Positions 1 to 8,417 are shown, counted from the first letter of the stretch. The stretch is DNA of 64,000 nt from an uncultured Prevotella sp. (GCA_937922435.1 CAKZVT010000047.1:1-64000), one strand, 5' to 3'. Numbers and translations: made by a program. Notes: generated by a model not told the origin, from the letters alone.

Positions 1-33
1 CTCCCTCCCTTTGGGAGGGGTGGGGTGGGTGTC
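1..33 (+). repeat. Family A repeat arm, cut by window start
   Basis: This is a forward-type arm of the GC-rich family A repeat. It has a short CCCTCCC/GGGAGGGG hairpin followed by a run of four G-tracts with one-base loops, GGGAGGGGTGGGGTGGGTG, which is a G-quadruplex motif. In paired copies a reverse-type arm lies 60-130 bases upstream, so its partner is probably outside the window. It sits downstream of the nitronate monooxygenase gene, which ends at 85. Confidence 0.85.
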
Positions 34-84
34 GGGTTGCTTGTGATTGGGTATTGGGTTGCTTGTGGTTGGGTGTTTCTTATC

Positions 85-1026
85 TTATTTCATCATGTTT
101 TCTTTCGCCCTTTCAAACCCTTCTACCAGCTCTTTCATGACTTCGGCCACGGGTTTGACGCTCTTTATGGCCGATGCTACTTGCCCTATTTCAAGCTCTC
201 CGCCGTCGATGTCGCCCTCGAAGATGCCGCGTTTCGATGCAGCCTGCCCCAGTATGGCGCGCAGTTCGTCGGCAGACGCTCCGCCGTCCTCGGCTTCTTT
301 CACCTTGTTATATAGCGAGTTCTTGATTAGCCGGGTAGGGGCGAGCTTCTTAAGGCAGAGCATCGTGTCGCCCTCTTCCGTCGAAACGCAACGCTGTTTG
401 AACGCGTCGGCAGCCGAACTTTCCTCCGTCAGGGCGAAGAGAGTGCCTATCTGCACGCCTTCCGCACCGAGAACCATCGAGGCGAGCATGGCTTCGCCCG
501 ACGCTATTCCGCCTGCGGCGATGAGCGGAAGGCCCGTTGCGCGGCGCACTTGGGGTATTAGCGTCATCGTGGTAGTCTCCTCGCGGCCGTTGTGTCCGCC
601 TGCCTCAAAGCCCTCGGCCACCACCGCGTCAACCCCGGCTTCCTCGCATTTGCGTGCAAATTTGCTGCTCGACACCACATGGGCTACGGTGATGCCCGCC
701 TCGTGGAGCATCGGGGTGAACTTCTTTGGGCTGCCTGCCGAGGTGAAAACGATTTTCACGCCGCTGTCGATGATGAGCTTCATCAGCCGGTCTATTTCCG
801 GGTACATCAGCGGAACGTTCACACCCCAAGGCTTGTCGGTGGCTTCTTTCATCTTGGCGATGTGTTCTTCAAGCGTCTCGGGGTGCATGGAGCCTGCTCC
901 GAGCAGGCCCAGTCCGCCTGCGTTGCTTACCGCAGAGGCCAGCCTCCAGCCGCTGCACCACACCATTCCGCCCTGCACAATAGGGTACTGTATGCCGAAA
1001 AGTTCCGTTATTCTGTTCTTTTTCAT
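85..1026 (-). CDS. Nitronate monooxygenase / FabK-like FMN enzyme
   Basis: A 313-residue TIM-barrel FMN protein of the nitronate monooxygenase (2-nitropropane dioxygenase) superfamily, which also contains the enoyl-ACP reductase FabK. The N-terminal segment FGIQYPIVQGGM, the central VVAEGFEAGGHNG, and the phosphate-binding segments IAAGGIASGE and GAEGVQIGT are all present. The family oxidises nitronates with FMN or reduces enoyl-ACP with NAD(P)H; the sequence alone does not separate the two. The start at MKKNRITELF is chosen because a promoter (1064-1094) lies just upstream, which rules out longer frames. It appears to be a single-gene unit. Confidence 0.85.
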   Translation of the reverse strand: MKKNRITELFGIQYPIVQGGMVWCSGWRLASAVSNAGGLGLLGAGSMHPETLEEHIAKMKEATDKPWGVNVPLMYPEIDRLMKLIIDSGVKIVFTSAGSPKKFTPMLHEAGITVAHVVSSSKFARKCEEAGVDAVVAEGFEAGGHNGREETTTMTLIPQVRRATGLPLIAAGGIASGEAMLASMVLGAEGVQIGTLFALTEESSAADAFKQRCVSTEEGDTMLCLKKLAPTRLIKNSLYNKVKEAEDGGASADELRAILGQAASKRGIFEGDIDGGELEIGQVASAIKSVKPVAEVMKELVEGFERAKENMMK

Positions 1027-1063
1027 AGTCGGATGTTTTTTAGATGTAATGTAATTCAGTGCG

Positions 1064-1094
1064 CAAATATATGGATTTTCGGGCGAAATGCAAA
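1064..1094 (-). promoter_or_regulatory. Bacteroidetes-type promoter for the nitronate monooxygenase gene
   Basis: On the minus strand there is a TATATTTG -7 box at 1064-1071 and a TTTG -33 box at 1091-1094, separated by 19 bases. This is the primary sigma factor consensus of Bacteroides. Transcription would start near 1057, giving a leader of about 30 nt. Confidence 0.7.
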
Positions 1095-1182
1095 ATAAAA
1101 TGAGCCTAAACGCCCATAGTTTGCTAACGCATTTCAGCCCGTTGCGTAACTGCTTGTGTTGCAGCATGTTGCAGGTGGCGTT

Positions 1183-1272
1183 GCAAAAGGCCACCTTTTA
1201 CGCTCTGAAAGGTGGCCTTTTACAACGCGAAATGCCGCCTTTTGGAAATCAAAAGGCGGCATTTCGCAAAGC
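1183..1272. repeat. Family B multi-hairpin repeat, locus 1
   Basis: Successive palindromes of the AAAGGCCACCTTTT / AAAGGTGGCCTTTT type followed by AATGCCGCCTTTT / AAAAGGCGGCATT. The left side carries a GCGTAACTG...GTTGCAG-like flank seen reversed at other loci. It lies between the 3' end of lutC (1288) and the promoter of the nitronate monooxygenase gene, so it could also terminate the lut transcript. Confidence 0.8.
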
Positions 1273-1287
1273 GGTTGGCTGGAGGCG

Positions 1288-1878
1288 TCAGTCTGTCAGG
1301 ATGACGGTGACGCCGCGCGCGGCCTGCGCCCCCATGACGAGGGCCTGCGCTATGTCGGCCGTTTTAGACGGGCCGGAGATGAAACAGCCGTACCCGTAGC
1401 CGGTCATGCGCACTCGGCTGTATGCCTGGTGCATGTTGCTCACGATGCTGTTGCGGCTAAGCAGTATGACAAGGTATTCGGAGATGAAGCAAACAGCGCG
1501 CTCCTTCATCGTCTGCGGAACCCACACGCAGCCGTTCTCTGCCACGCCGATTTCACCCTGCACGATGCCTACGTCGGTGCCGTTAAGCTCCTGCGCCGAG
1601 CCTACGGTGTCGGGATTGCGCTGCGCAATGGTTATTCCCGGCACGTTGCTGGCGAAGACCTTTGCCGCAGGGTACGCCTTCCTTATGGCCTCGTTTACGT
1701 CTGCGCCGCTCTCAAGCGTCACCACGTCGCCGCCAACGGCCTTGCTCATGGCGATGAACTGGGCTACGGGGTCGGCGTATTCAACGCCCTTCAGCGCGTC
1801 AAGGTCGGGCATGTCGTATTGCTCCTTGACGTTCATGTTGCGCCTGTATGTTGACAGTATTTCTTCTTTTGTGCTCAT
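1288..1878 (-). CDS. lutC: Lactate utilisation protein C (LUD domain)
   Basis: A 196-residue LUD-domain protein (LutC/YkgG family). It is the third gene of a lutA-lutB-lutC operon on the minus strand. In Bacillus subtilis, LutABC together replace flavin L-lactate dehydrogenase and oxidise L-lactate to pyruvate. Visible family features are the segment GTDVGIVQGEIGVAENGCVWV and the C-terminal GYGCFISGPSKTADI, which resemble the phosphate-binding core of LUD proteins. The start MSTKEEILSTYRRN is preferred to an upstream in-frame GTG-type extension. A family A repeat pair separates it from lutB and is translated into the end of lutB. Confidence 0.88.
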   Translation of the reverse strand: MSTKEEILSTYRRNMNVKEQYDMPDLDALKGVEYADPVAQFIAMSKAVGGDVVTLESGADVNEAIRKAYPAAKVFASNVPGITIAQRNPDTVGSAQELNGTDVGIVQGEIGVAENGCVWVPQTMKERAVCFISEYLVILLSRNSIVSNMHQAYSRVRMTGYGYGCFISGPSKTADIAQALVMGAQAARGVTVILTD

Positions 1879-1893
1879 TTTGCATATTTGTTT

Positions 1894-2021
1894 GACACCC
1901 ACCCCAGCCCTCCAGAAGGGAGGGTGCTTGATTACTCGTGCCGGATGGGCTGTTGTTATGATGGTAGCTGTTATTCTTTAGGACGCCCGGCTCCCTCCCT
2001 TGGGGAGGGTTGGGGTGGGTC
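1894..2021. repeat. Family A inverted repeat pair between lutC and lutB
   Basis: A reverse arm at 1894-1930 and a forward arm at 1990-2021 are separated by about 60 bases. The outer ends read GACACCCACCCC and GGGGTGGGTC. The forward arm contains an intact G-quadruplex motif. It overlaps the last codons of lutB on the other strand, so the repeat encodes the C-terminal tail of LutB. The left arm begins 16 bases upstream of the lutC start codon. Confidence 0.88.
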
Positions 2022-3374
2022 TTTCTTCATTATTTCATGGAACGGCTGCTTGCTGAACACGGGCATTTCGTGGCCGTAGCCCCAGCCGTTCAGCTTGTTG
2101 TACATAAGCGCGCGCGGCATGTGGTTGGCCAACGGGGCGAACTTCAGTGCGGTGTTGTACATCAGAGGATGGTTGAACAGGTACTTCATGCCCACCGACA
2201 TTGCCTTCTTCACGGGGTCGGCCTTGCCTATTGAGTCAAGCCCTTGCCGCCAACGGTATATTTGTTCGGAAAGGTTTACCTTGACGGGGCACACGTTGTC
2301 GCACGAGCAACACAGCGTGCAGGCGCTCACGTTGTCGGCATAGCGCACCTTGTCTTTCAGCATTCCGAGGTTTATTCCGATAGGTCCGGGTATGAAGTAA
2401 GTGTACGAGTAGCCTCCGCTTCGCCGGTAAACGGGGCACGTGTTCATGCACGAGCCGCAGCGTATGCACTTCAGCGTCTCCCAGTGTTCGGGCTGGCTGA
2501 TGATGCTTGTGCGGCCGTTGTCCACGAGCACGATGTGCATCTCGGCTCCTGGCCGCGCCTTGCGGAAGTGCGATGTGAACGATGTTGTAGGCTGACCCGT
2601 GGCCGCCCGGCACAGCAGACGTTGGAATACGGCCAGCGAGCGGTAGTCGGGCACCACCTTCTCCAAACCCATCGCCACGATGTGAAGCCGCGGCATGGAG
2701 GTTGACATGTCGGCGTTCCCCTCGTTGGTACATACAACCACGTCGCCCGTTTCGGCAACTCCGAAGTTGGCACCGGTCATGCCCGCGCCGGCCGTCATGA
2801 ACTCGTCGCGCAGGCTGAGGCGTGCCTGGTAGGTAAGATAGGTGGGGTCATAGTTGCCTTTCTCGCTCCCCAGCTTCTCCTCGAAGAGGCGACCAACCTC
2901 CTCCTGCTTGATGTGTACCGCCGGCACTACTATGTGGCAGGGCTGCTTGTGCATCAGTTGCAGTATGCGTTCGCCGAGGTCTGTCTCCACCACGTCTATG
3001 CCGTGGCTTTCAAGGTAAGGGTTCATGCCGCACTCTTCGGTCAGCATCGACTTGCTCTTCACCATTTTCTTTACGTCGTGCTCTTGGAGTATTGACAGCA
3101 CGGTGGAGTTGAACTCCGCCGCGTCTTTCGCCCAATGCACGTGTACGCCGTTGCGTTCTGCGTTGCCGGCAAACTGCTCCAGGTAGCGGTCAAGATGCGT
3201 CACGGTGTGCCGTTTGATGGCACTGGCCGCGTCGCGCAGCTGCTCCCACTCGTCAAGTCCGTGCGCCATGTCGTCGCGCTTGGCGCGGAGCGACCAGAAA
3301 GTGTCGTCGTGCCAGCGTGCGTCCTTATTGGTTTCCTGAAAGCGTTGTGCCGCTTTTGAATGTAGTGTGCTCAT
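1971..3374 (-). CDS. lutB: Lactate utilisation iron-sulfur protein B
   Basis: A 467-residue protein with an N-terminal LUD domain and a C-terminal ferredoxin-like domain. The two 4Fe-4S motifs are CIRCGSCMNTCP near residue 330 and CTLCCSCDNVCP near residue 375. It is part of the LutABC L-lactate-oxidising complex, where the clusters carry electrons from lactate towards the respiratory chain. The start ATG at 3374 overlaps the lutA stop by four bases (ATGA), so translation is probably coupled. Oddity: the last residues, DPPQPSPREGAGRPKE, are encoded by the family A repeat arm at 1990-2021 rather than by a normal LutB tail. Confidence 0.93.
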   Translation of the reverse strand: MSTLHSKAAQRFQETNKDARWHDDTFWSLRAKRDDMAHGLDEWEQLRDAASAIKRHTVTHLDRYLEQFAGNAERNGVHVHWAKDAAEFNSTVLSILQEHDVKKMVKSKSMLTEECGMNPYLESHGIDVVETDLGERILQLMHKQPCHIVVPAVHIKQEEVGRLFEEKLGSEKGNYDPTYLTYQARLSLRDEFMTAGAGMTGANFGVAETGDVVVCTNEGNADMSTSMPRLHIVAMGLEKVVPDYRSLAVFQRLLCRAATGQPTTSFTSHFRKARPGAEMHIVLVDNGRTSIISQPEHWETLKCIRCGSCMNTCPVYRRSGGYSYTYFIPGPIGINLGMLKDKVRYADNVSACTLCCSCDNVCPVKVNLSEQIYRWRQGLDSIGKADPVKKAMSVGMKYLFNHPLMYNTALKFAPLANHMPRALMYNKLNGWGYGHEMPVFSKQPFHEIMKKDPPQPSPREGAGRPKE

Positions 3375-4108
3375 AGTCCTGCCGCTAATATTTGTACTAC
3401 GTGGATGAATTTTATGTCTTTCTTCTGCCTGCGGGCCACGCCTTCGAGGTGCATCAGGCACGAACTGTCAGGCCCGGTGACGTATTCCGCGCCCGTGGCG
3501 ATGTGCCTTTCCAGCTTGTCGATGCCCATTCGTGTTGACACGGCAGGCTCTTCGATGGAGAACATGCCGCCGAAGCCGCAGCATTCGTCAACGCGTTCAG
3601 GCTCGACGACGGTTACGCCGTCGACAAGGGAGAGCAAGTCCTTTATTTTGTTGAACTTGGGTATGTTGCGTTCCGAGGGCGACGAGAGGCCGAGCTCGCG
3701 CACACCGTGGCACGAGTTGTGCAGGCTCACCTTGTGGGGGAACTTACCCGGCAGCGACGTAACGCGCAGCACGTCGTGCAGGAACTCGCATATGTCCATC
3801 GTCCTTTCCGCCGTTTCGCACCGCTGTTTGCCCTTCATCAGGCGCGGATAGTTGAGCCTTATGAAGGCGGCGCAGCTGGCCGAAGGAGCCACTACGTAGT
3901 CGAACGCCTTGAACATGTCGTCGTAACGCTCGGCCAGGGGCACGGCTTTCAGCTCGAAACCGGCGTTGGCCATGGGCTGACCGCAGCACGTCTGGTTCAT
4001 GGGGTAGGTCACGTCTACCTGCAAATGCTTGAGTAGCTTGTATGCCGCGACGCCCACTTCGGGGTAAAGGGCGTCGACGTAGCATGGTATGAAAAGTCCT
4101 ATTTTCAT
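3371..4108 (-). CDS. lutA: Lactate utilisation protein A (CCG-domain Fe-S protein)
   Basis: A 245-residue protein with two cysteine-rich CCG domains: TCCGQPMANAG near residue 41 and ECCGFGGMFS near residue 181. These domains bind an Fe-S cluster in the LutA/GlpC/HdrB group. As first gene of the lutABC operon it is predicted to be the partner of LutB in L-lactate oxidation. It overlaps lutB by four bases. A minus-strand -7 box TACTTTTG lies at 4156-4163; no clear -33 box is seen. Length and cysteine spacing match the family. Confidence 0.93.
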   Translation of the reverse strand: MKIGLFIPCYVDALYPEVGVAAYKLLKHLQVDVTYPMNQTCCGQPMANAGFELKAVPLAERYDDMFKAFDYVVAPSASCAAFIRLNYPRLMKGKQRCETAERTMDICEFLHDVLRVTSLPGKFPHKVSLHNSCHGVRELGLSSPSERNIPKFNKIKDLLSLVDGVTVVEPERVDECCGFGGMFSIEEPAVSTRMGIDKLERHIATGAEYVTGPDSSCLMHLEGVARRQKKDIKFIHVVQILAAGL

Positions 4109-4155
4109 CTTGTTCAGAATGTCTTGTACACTGATAATAAAGCTTTTGCCGAACG

Positions 4156-4163
4156 CAAAAGTA
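4156..4163 (-). promoter_or_regulatory. Candidate -7 box for lutABC
   Basis: TACTTTTG on the minus strand, 48 bases before the lutA start. It fits TAnnTTTG. No TTTG is found 19-21 bases upstream, so only the -7 box is supported. Confidence 0.45.
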
Positions 4164-4263
4164 CAAAAAAACGCAAAAAAGCAGTGCTTTTCCGCGCGAA
4201 ATATTCATGTTTTTTCTGTCATACGATTGCCAATGGCGTAACTGCCTGTCACCCAGCGCATTA

Positions 4264-4347
4264 TAAAAGGCCGTCTTTTAGCGTGTAAAAGACGGCCTTT
4301 TAGAGGATGAAAGACGGCCTTTCGCATTGCGAAAGATGGCCTTTGGC
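4264..4347. repeat. Family B multi-hairpin repeat, locus 2
   Basis: AAAGGCCGTCTTTT followed by AAAAGACGGCCTTTT, then a second palindrome of the same words ending in AAGATGGCCTTTGG. The left flank GCGTAACTGCCTGTCACCC is the reverse of the GGTTAC-containing flank seen on the right of other loci. It lies upstream of lutA in a 528-base gene-free stretch (4109-4636) together with the family E inverted repeat. Confidence 0.85.
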
Positions 4348-4427
4348 GTTCATTCGCAGTTCAGGTGTATATGATTACTGTATATTCTTTTGTCTTTGCG
4401 ATTGCATTTCATGTACACATCCTATTT

Positions 4428-4565
4428 CAATCCAGGCGGTCGGTAGCCGTCATTCCGCGCTCCGACGCGGAATCCAGAAAACACAAAGGGCGTAAAAAGG
4501 TGTAGGCTGCATACACTGGATTCCGCGTCGGAGCGCGGAATGACGGTTACCGACCGCCTGGATTG
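4428..4565. repeat. Family E inverted repeat, 50 bp arms with 38 bp loop
   Basis: The arms at 4428-4477 and 4516-4565 are reverse complements with one mismatch. Each arm holds an inner palindrome, TTCCGCGCTCCGACGCGGAA. The words GTCATTCCGCG and CGCGGAATCC resemble intergenic elements seen in several unrelated bacteria. It lies 3' of cmk and could fold into a very long hairpin. Function unknown. Confidence 0.88.
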
Positions 4566-4636
4566 TAGTAGGAGGTAAAAGTCTAATACGCTTACCTGCC
4601 ATACACTCGAATTGCTGATAAACCGCCTTTGGCGTT

Positions 4637-5329
4637 TTACTTGTTCGCCGCTTCGCGGTATTTCTGCAAGAGCCAGGCTTTCTGCTCTTCAATAGTCATG
4701 TTGCTGTTGTCAAGCTCCAGCGCGTCGTCGGCGCGCCGCAGGGGGTCGACGGCGCGGTGGGAGTCGATGTAGTCGCGCTCCTGTACGTTCTTCAGTATGC
4801 TGTCAAAGTCGGCCTCCATGCCCTTGGCCTTCAGCTCGTCGTAACGCCTTTGGGCGCGCACTTCCGCCGAAGCGGTGACAAACACCTTGAGTTCGGCGTC
4901 GGGGAAAACGGCCGTTCCGATGTCTCTTCCGTCCATCACGATGCCTTTATCGCGCCCCATGGCCTGCTGCTGCGCCACGAGCGCGCGCCTTACGAAGGGC
5001 AGGGCGGCAATGGGACTGACGTGTGCCGACACTTCCATTGTGCGTATCGCCTGCTCCACGCACTCCCCGTTGAGGTATGTGTCTGGGCGGCCCGTCCCGG
5101 TGTTGAGCTTGAACGATATGCCTATGTTGCCCATGCAGGCCTTCAGTTCGGCCTCCTTTATTGTGCCGTCGGGGCGGAACAGGCCGCCGCGCAGGGCGTA
5201 GAGCGTCACCGCGCGGTACATTGCGCCGGTGTCAACGTAGATGTATCCGATTTCGCGTGCAAGGTCTTTGGCCATCGTGCTCTTGCCGCACGACGAGTAA
5301 CCGTCTATGGCCACTATGATTTTCTTCAT
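4637..5329 (-). CDS. cmk: Cytidylate (CMP/dCMP) kinase
   Basis: A 230-residue P-loop nucleotide kinase that phosphorylates CMP and dCMP with ATP. It has the P-loop GYSSCGKST near residue 9, DTGAMYRAVT near residue 31, and the CMK signature DGRDIGTAVFPDAELKVF near residue 128, followed by the RRYDEL lid. Length matches the usual 220-230. The start MKKIIVAIDG is chosen because longer frames would translate the family A repeat that begins eight bases upstream. The gene follows porQ on the same strand. Confidence 0.95.
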   Translation of the reverse strand: MKKIIVAIDGYSSCGKSTMAKDLAREIGYIYVDTGAMYRAVTLYALRGGLFRPDGTIKEAELKACMGNIGISFKLNTGTGRPDTYLNGECVEQAIRTMEVSAHVSPIAALPFVRRALVAQQQAMGRDKGIVMDGRDIGTAVFPDAELKVFVTASAEVRAQRRYDELKAKGMEADFDSILKNVQERDYIDSHRAVDPLRRADDALELDNSNMTIEEQKAWLLQKYREAANK

Positions 5330-5336
5330 TCTGTCA

Positions 5337-5466
5337 GGCACCCACCCCAACCCTCCCGAGGGGAGGGAGCTGGATATGCCTTGCTCATTGTTTGTCATTT
5401 CTTTGGGTTTTATATGTAAAAATAGGTAATCAAACCCCATTCCTCCATGAGGGTTGGAGTGGGTCT
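5337..5466. repeat. Family A inverted repeat pair between porQ and cmk
   Basis: A reverse arm at 5337-5372 with an intact G-quadruplex motif on the minus strand, and a degenerate forward arm at about 5435-5466 (TCCTCCATGAGGGTTGGAGTGGGT). The internal edge carries GGATATGCC next to the reverse arm and GGTAATCAAA next to the forward arm, which are words shared with other pairs. Confidence 0.8.
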
Positions 5467-6413
5467 TACAGGCTGTAAGTAGCGTTTATGATGATAGAGT
5501 TTGACGATACGTGGTATTTGCCGTAGGCCAGTTGCAGCTTGAAACGTTCAAGCTGGAGGCCTGCTCCGAGCGAAAGGCCGGCCATGTGGGTGCTTTCCTC
5601 GTCGGTGCCTTTCAGCGTTTTCATCTCGTCGGCGCGGCGGAAGTTGTAGCCTGCAGCCACGTATATCTGTTGCGAGAATAATATGTCGATGCCTGCCACA
5701 AGGTGGTTGAAGAAGCCGTAGTCCCAGTGGTTCAGGTCAACCAGCGTCGCCGAGAGGCGGAAAGGCAGGGCTGCGAACCGCTTGCTTGCGCCGAGCTGCA
5801 CGTCGAGCGGCATCTTCTCGTACTCGTTGTCGTAGGCTTTCAGCTGGCCTCCGAGGTTTTTCGCCACGAGCGACACTGACCATTCGTGCTCCGGGTCGTA
5901 ATAGTTGAGGCCGAGGTCTATGCCCACCGCCCACGACGAATAGCTGCCTATGTAAGAGTTTATGACCTTGGCCGTTATGCCTCCGGCGAGCTTTTGGCCG
6001 AGCATATAGCTGAAAACGCCGCTCAAGGCGATGTCCTTGGCCGAAAATTCGCCCGTCTGCACGTTGTTCATGTCTACCTCCTTCATCGTTCCGTAGTCCA
6101 TGTACTGTGCCATGACGGCCACCGACGCCTTCTCCTTCAGTACCTTGGTGAACGACGCGCTGGCCGTTTTCGCCCCGGCCATGTACGTCATGAAGTTTAG
6201 GTTTATGCTCTTGTCGCTGACCGACGAAAGCAGTGCCGGGTTGTTGAACATTAGCGTGGGGTCGTCTTCTATTATGGTGATGTTGTCTCCGCCGAGGGCT
6301 GCAGCGTGGGCGCTGACGGGCAGACGCAGGAAGTTATACGCCGTCTGGCTGTCCTGTGCGTAAGCTGCGGCGACGAGAAACGCCAGCAAAAGCGTGAAAA
6401 AAGTTTTTTTCAT
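5466..6413 (-). CDS. porQ: Type IX secretion system protein PorQ
   Basis: A 315-residue outer-membrane beta-barrel of the PorQ family. It starts with a signal peptide, MKKTFFTLLLAFLVAAAYAQ, and has the family region YNFLRLPVSAHAAALGGDNI followed by DDPTLMFNNPALL. PorQ works with PorU, PorV and PorZ at the outer membrane in attaching type IX cargo. It lies upstream of cmk on the same strand; I recall the same neighbourhood in Porphyromonas gingivalis but cannot check it here. A minus-strand -7 box TAACTTTG lies at 6435-6442. Confidence 0.85.
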   Translation of the reverse strand: MKKTFFTLLLAFLVAAAYAQDSQTAYNFLRLPVSAHAAALGGDNITIIEDDPTLMFNNPALLSSVSDKSINLNFMTYMAGAKTASASFTKVLKEKASVAVMAQYMDYGTMKEVDMNNVQTGEFSAKDIALSGVFSYMLGQKLAGGITAKVINSYIGSYSSWAVGIDLGLNYYDPEHEWSVSLVAKNLGGQLKAYDNEYEKMPLDVQLGASKRFAALPFRLSATLVDLNHWDYGFFNHLVAGIDILFSQQIYVAAGYNFRRADEMKTLKGTDEESTHMAGLSLGAGLQLERFKLQLAYGKYHVSSNSIIINATYSL

Positions 6414-6434
6414 CCAAATCAGTTAATTTTGGCG

Positions 6435-6472
6435 CAAAGTTACATCTTTTTCAAATACAAGAGTTACTTTTG
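6435..6472. promoter_or_regulatory. Divergent -7 boxes for porQ and the TonB-like gene
   Basis: TAACTTTG on the minus strand at 6435-6442 faces porQ, and TACTTTTG on the plus strand at 6465-6472 faces the TonB-like gene. Both fit the Bacteroidetes -7 box. Neither has a clear -33 TTTG at the standard distance. Confidence 0.5.
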
Positions 6473-6579
6473 CATAATGAAAACGTATTGTCTTGCGCAC
6501 GGAGTTACCATAATAACGTAAAAAACGACGTATTAGTATAACCCGTCAATGCCAAGGCTGCAAATTCTCGTTGTTGTTT

Positions 6580-7302
6580 GTGGACGTAAAGAAGACATAT
6601 CGTGCCGATTTGGATAACCGCAGGGTGTCGGGCTTCCTCTTGGGGCTTGTGGTTGCGCTGTCGTTGTTTCTCGTCGCGCTTGAGTTTACGGTACAAGGCG
6701 GCATGCCGGAGGCCGATGAAGGCATGCTCGACGACGTTTCGCAAGACATCGAGATGATGCCCGCTGTACATCATGACGACATGATGGCCGCCGCTCCGAG
6801 CGGCAGGCAGGCCGCTGTTTCGGACAAAATCAACGTGGTAGACAAGCCCGTCAAGGAAGAGAAGGCTGGCAGTCCGCTTTCAGACAAGGCCGCGCTGAAA
6901 AAGCTGCTTGGCGTAGGTTTCGGCGACGTTGCCGCCGTTTCGGATGTCACCTTGCAGCCTACCGCCGTCGACGGGGACGCTGACAATCCGCTGAACTTCC
7001 AAGTGGTAGAGCGTTTGCCGGAGTTTCCCGGTGGCATGTCGGCCTTCGTCCAGTGGCTTACAAAGAACCTGAAATACCCTTTGGTGGCGCAGCGTGCCAA
7101 GCGGCAGGGCACGGTTTTAGTGTCGTTCATAGTCAACAAGGACGGCACAATAGCAGACCGCAAGGTGGTGAAGTCGGCCAGTCCCGACCTTGACCGTGAG
7201 GCTTTGCGCGTGCTTAGGCTGATGCCGAAATGGAAACCGGGCGAAGACCACGGGCAGCCTTGCCGCACTTATATCTGCATTCCGGTAGTTTTCAAATTGT
7301 AA
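6580..7302 (+). CDS. TonB-family energy transducer
   Basis: A protein of about 240 residues with the N-terminal pattern of Bacteroidetes TonB proteins (basic DVKKTYRADLDNRR, then one membrane helix LGLVVALSLFLVALEF), an acidic and linker region, and a C-terminal TonB domain from about residue 150 (LPEFPGGMSAFVQWLTKNLKYP ... GTVLVSFIVNKDGTI). It would couple the proton gradient through ExbBD to TonB-dependent receptors. No ATG fits; GTG at 6580 gives the family-like N-terminus, while TTG at 6571 is possible. No exb genes are adjacent; an exb operon lies at 20.8-23.2 kb. Confidence 0.82.
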   Translation: MDVKKTYRADLDNRRVSGFLLGLVVALSLFLVALEFTVQGGMPEADEGMLDDVSQDIEMMPAVHHDDMMAAAPSGRQAAVSDKINVVDKPVKEEKAGSPLSDKAALKKLLGVGFGDVAAVSDVTLQPTAVDGDADNPLNFQVVERLPEFPGGMSAFVQWLTKNLKYPLVAQRAKRQGTVLVSFIVNKDGTIADRKVVKSASPDLDREALRVLRLMPKWKPGEDHGQPCRTYICIPVVFKL

Positions 7303-7340
7303 CAGAAGTATAACCTGCATTTGCATAAACCTTAATTACT

Positions 7341-8315
7341 ATGTTGACAGCTGACGAAATCCTTGCAAAATTCAACGAATATCTTGACGGTTTGCCGTAT
7401 GACCGCGAGCCGAAGGGCCTTTACGAGCCGGTGAAGTATGTCCTTTCGATGGGCGGAAAACGAATACGCCCGTCGCTGATGCTCATGGCTTACAATATGT
7501 ATAAGGACGCCCCGGAGAGCATCCTGCCGTCGGCGTGTGCCATAGAGACGTACCATAACTATACGTTATTGCACGACGACCTGATGGACAACGCCGGAAT
7601 GAGGCGCGGAAAGCAGACCGTCCACGTGAAGTGGAACGCCAATACGGCCATCCTTTCGGGTGACAGCATGCTTGTGTTGGCATACAGTCATTTCCTGAAA
7701 TGCCGTCCGGACAAGCTAAAACCAGTGCTCGACCTCTTCACGGAGACAGCTCTTGAAATAGGCGAAGGCCAGCAGTATGACATGGATTTCGAGACACGTA
7801 CCGACGTGACGGAAGCCGAATACATAGAAATGATACGCCTCAAGACGAGCGTTTTGCTTGCATGTGCGCTGAAAATAGGTGCAATTTTGGCCGACGCACC
7901 TGACGAGGATGCCGACAATCTGTACAAGTTCGGCGAGCAGATGGGGCTTGCCTTCCAGTTGCAGGACGACTATCTCGACGTTTACGGAGACCCTTCGGTG
8001 TTCGGAAAGGCCGTGGGCGGCGACATACTTTGCAACAAAAAGACATACATGCTCATCAACGCTTTCAACCGTGCGGACGATGCACAGCGTGCTGAATTGA
8101 TGCGTTGGGTGACGGCAAAAGACTTCGACCCGAAGGAGAAAATTGCCGCAGTGACCGCCATTTACGATAAAGTCGGAATAAGGAAAGTGGCCGAAGAGAA
8201 AATAGAATACTACTTCGGGCAGAGCCGCAAGTATCTTGCAAAGGTCAATCTGCCTGACGAACGCAAGGCCGTTCTTGCCGCTTATACCGACAAGATGATG
8301 ACACGTAAAAATTGA
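7341..8315 (+). CDS. Polyprenyl diphosphate synthase
   Basis: A 324-residue trans-isoprenyl diphosphate synthase. The first aspartate-rich motif is DDLMD within LLHDDLMDNAGMRRGKQTVH near residue 78, and the second is DDYLD within LAFQLQDDYLDVYG near residue 210. FQLQDDYLD and KTYM are typical of short-chain (C15-C20) enzymes, so it is probably a farnesyl or geranylgeranyl synthase, but product length cannot be set from sequence. Starts with ATG 38 bases after the TonB-like gene and may share its transcript. Confidence 0.9.
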   Translation: MLTADEILAKFNEYLDGLPYDREPKGLYEPVKYVLSMGGKRIRPSLMLMAYNMYKDAPESILPSACAIETYHNYTLLHDDLMDNAGMRRGKQTVHVKWNANTAILSGDSMLVLAYSHFLKCRPDKLKPVLDLFTETALEIGEGQQYDMDFETRTDVTEAEYIEMIRLKTSVLLACALKIGAILADAPDEDADNLYKFGEQMGLAFQLQDDYLDVYGDPSVFGKAVGGDILCNKKTYMLINAFNRADDAQRAELMRWVTAKDFDPKEKIAAVTAIYDKVGIRKVAEEKIEYYFGQSRKYLAKVNLPDERKAVLAAYTDKMMTRKN

Positions 8316-8318
8316 TTT

Positions 8319-8412
8319 AATTCATAATTCATAATGCACAATGCATAATTATTCAATTGGAGCTTTCATTACGCAGTGTGAATTATGAATTATGAATTGT
8401 GAATTATGCATT
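8319..8412. repeat. Class C inverted word array (AATTCATAATTC type)
   Basis: The left arm (about 8319-8350) is made of repeated AATTCATAATTCATAATG words. The right arm (about 8380-8412) is the reverse complement of the same words. About 30 unrelated bases separate them. The right arm ends just before the start codon at 8418. Confidence 0.75.
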
Positions 8413-8417
8413 GACAA

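Noticed and set aside
47..1054. A 335-codon open frame opposite the nitronate monooxygenase gene
   Set aside because: It is Ser/Ala/Pro-rich without domains and is an antisense shadow of a well-supported gene.
1088..1399. A 103-codon open frame over family B locus 1
   Set aside because: It is made mostly of repeat sequence and runs into the end of lutC on the opposite strand.
4450..4692. An 80-codon open frame across the family E inverted repeat
   Set aside because: Its residues come from both arms of the inverted repeat, and it overlaps the cmk end.
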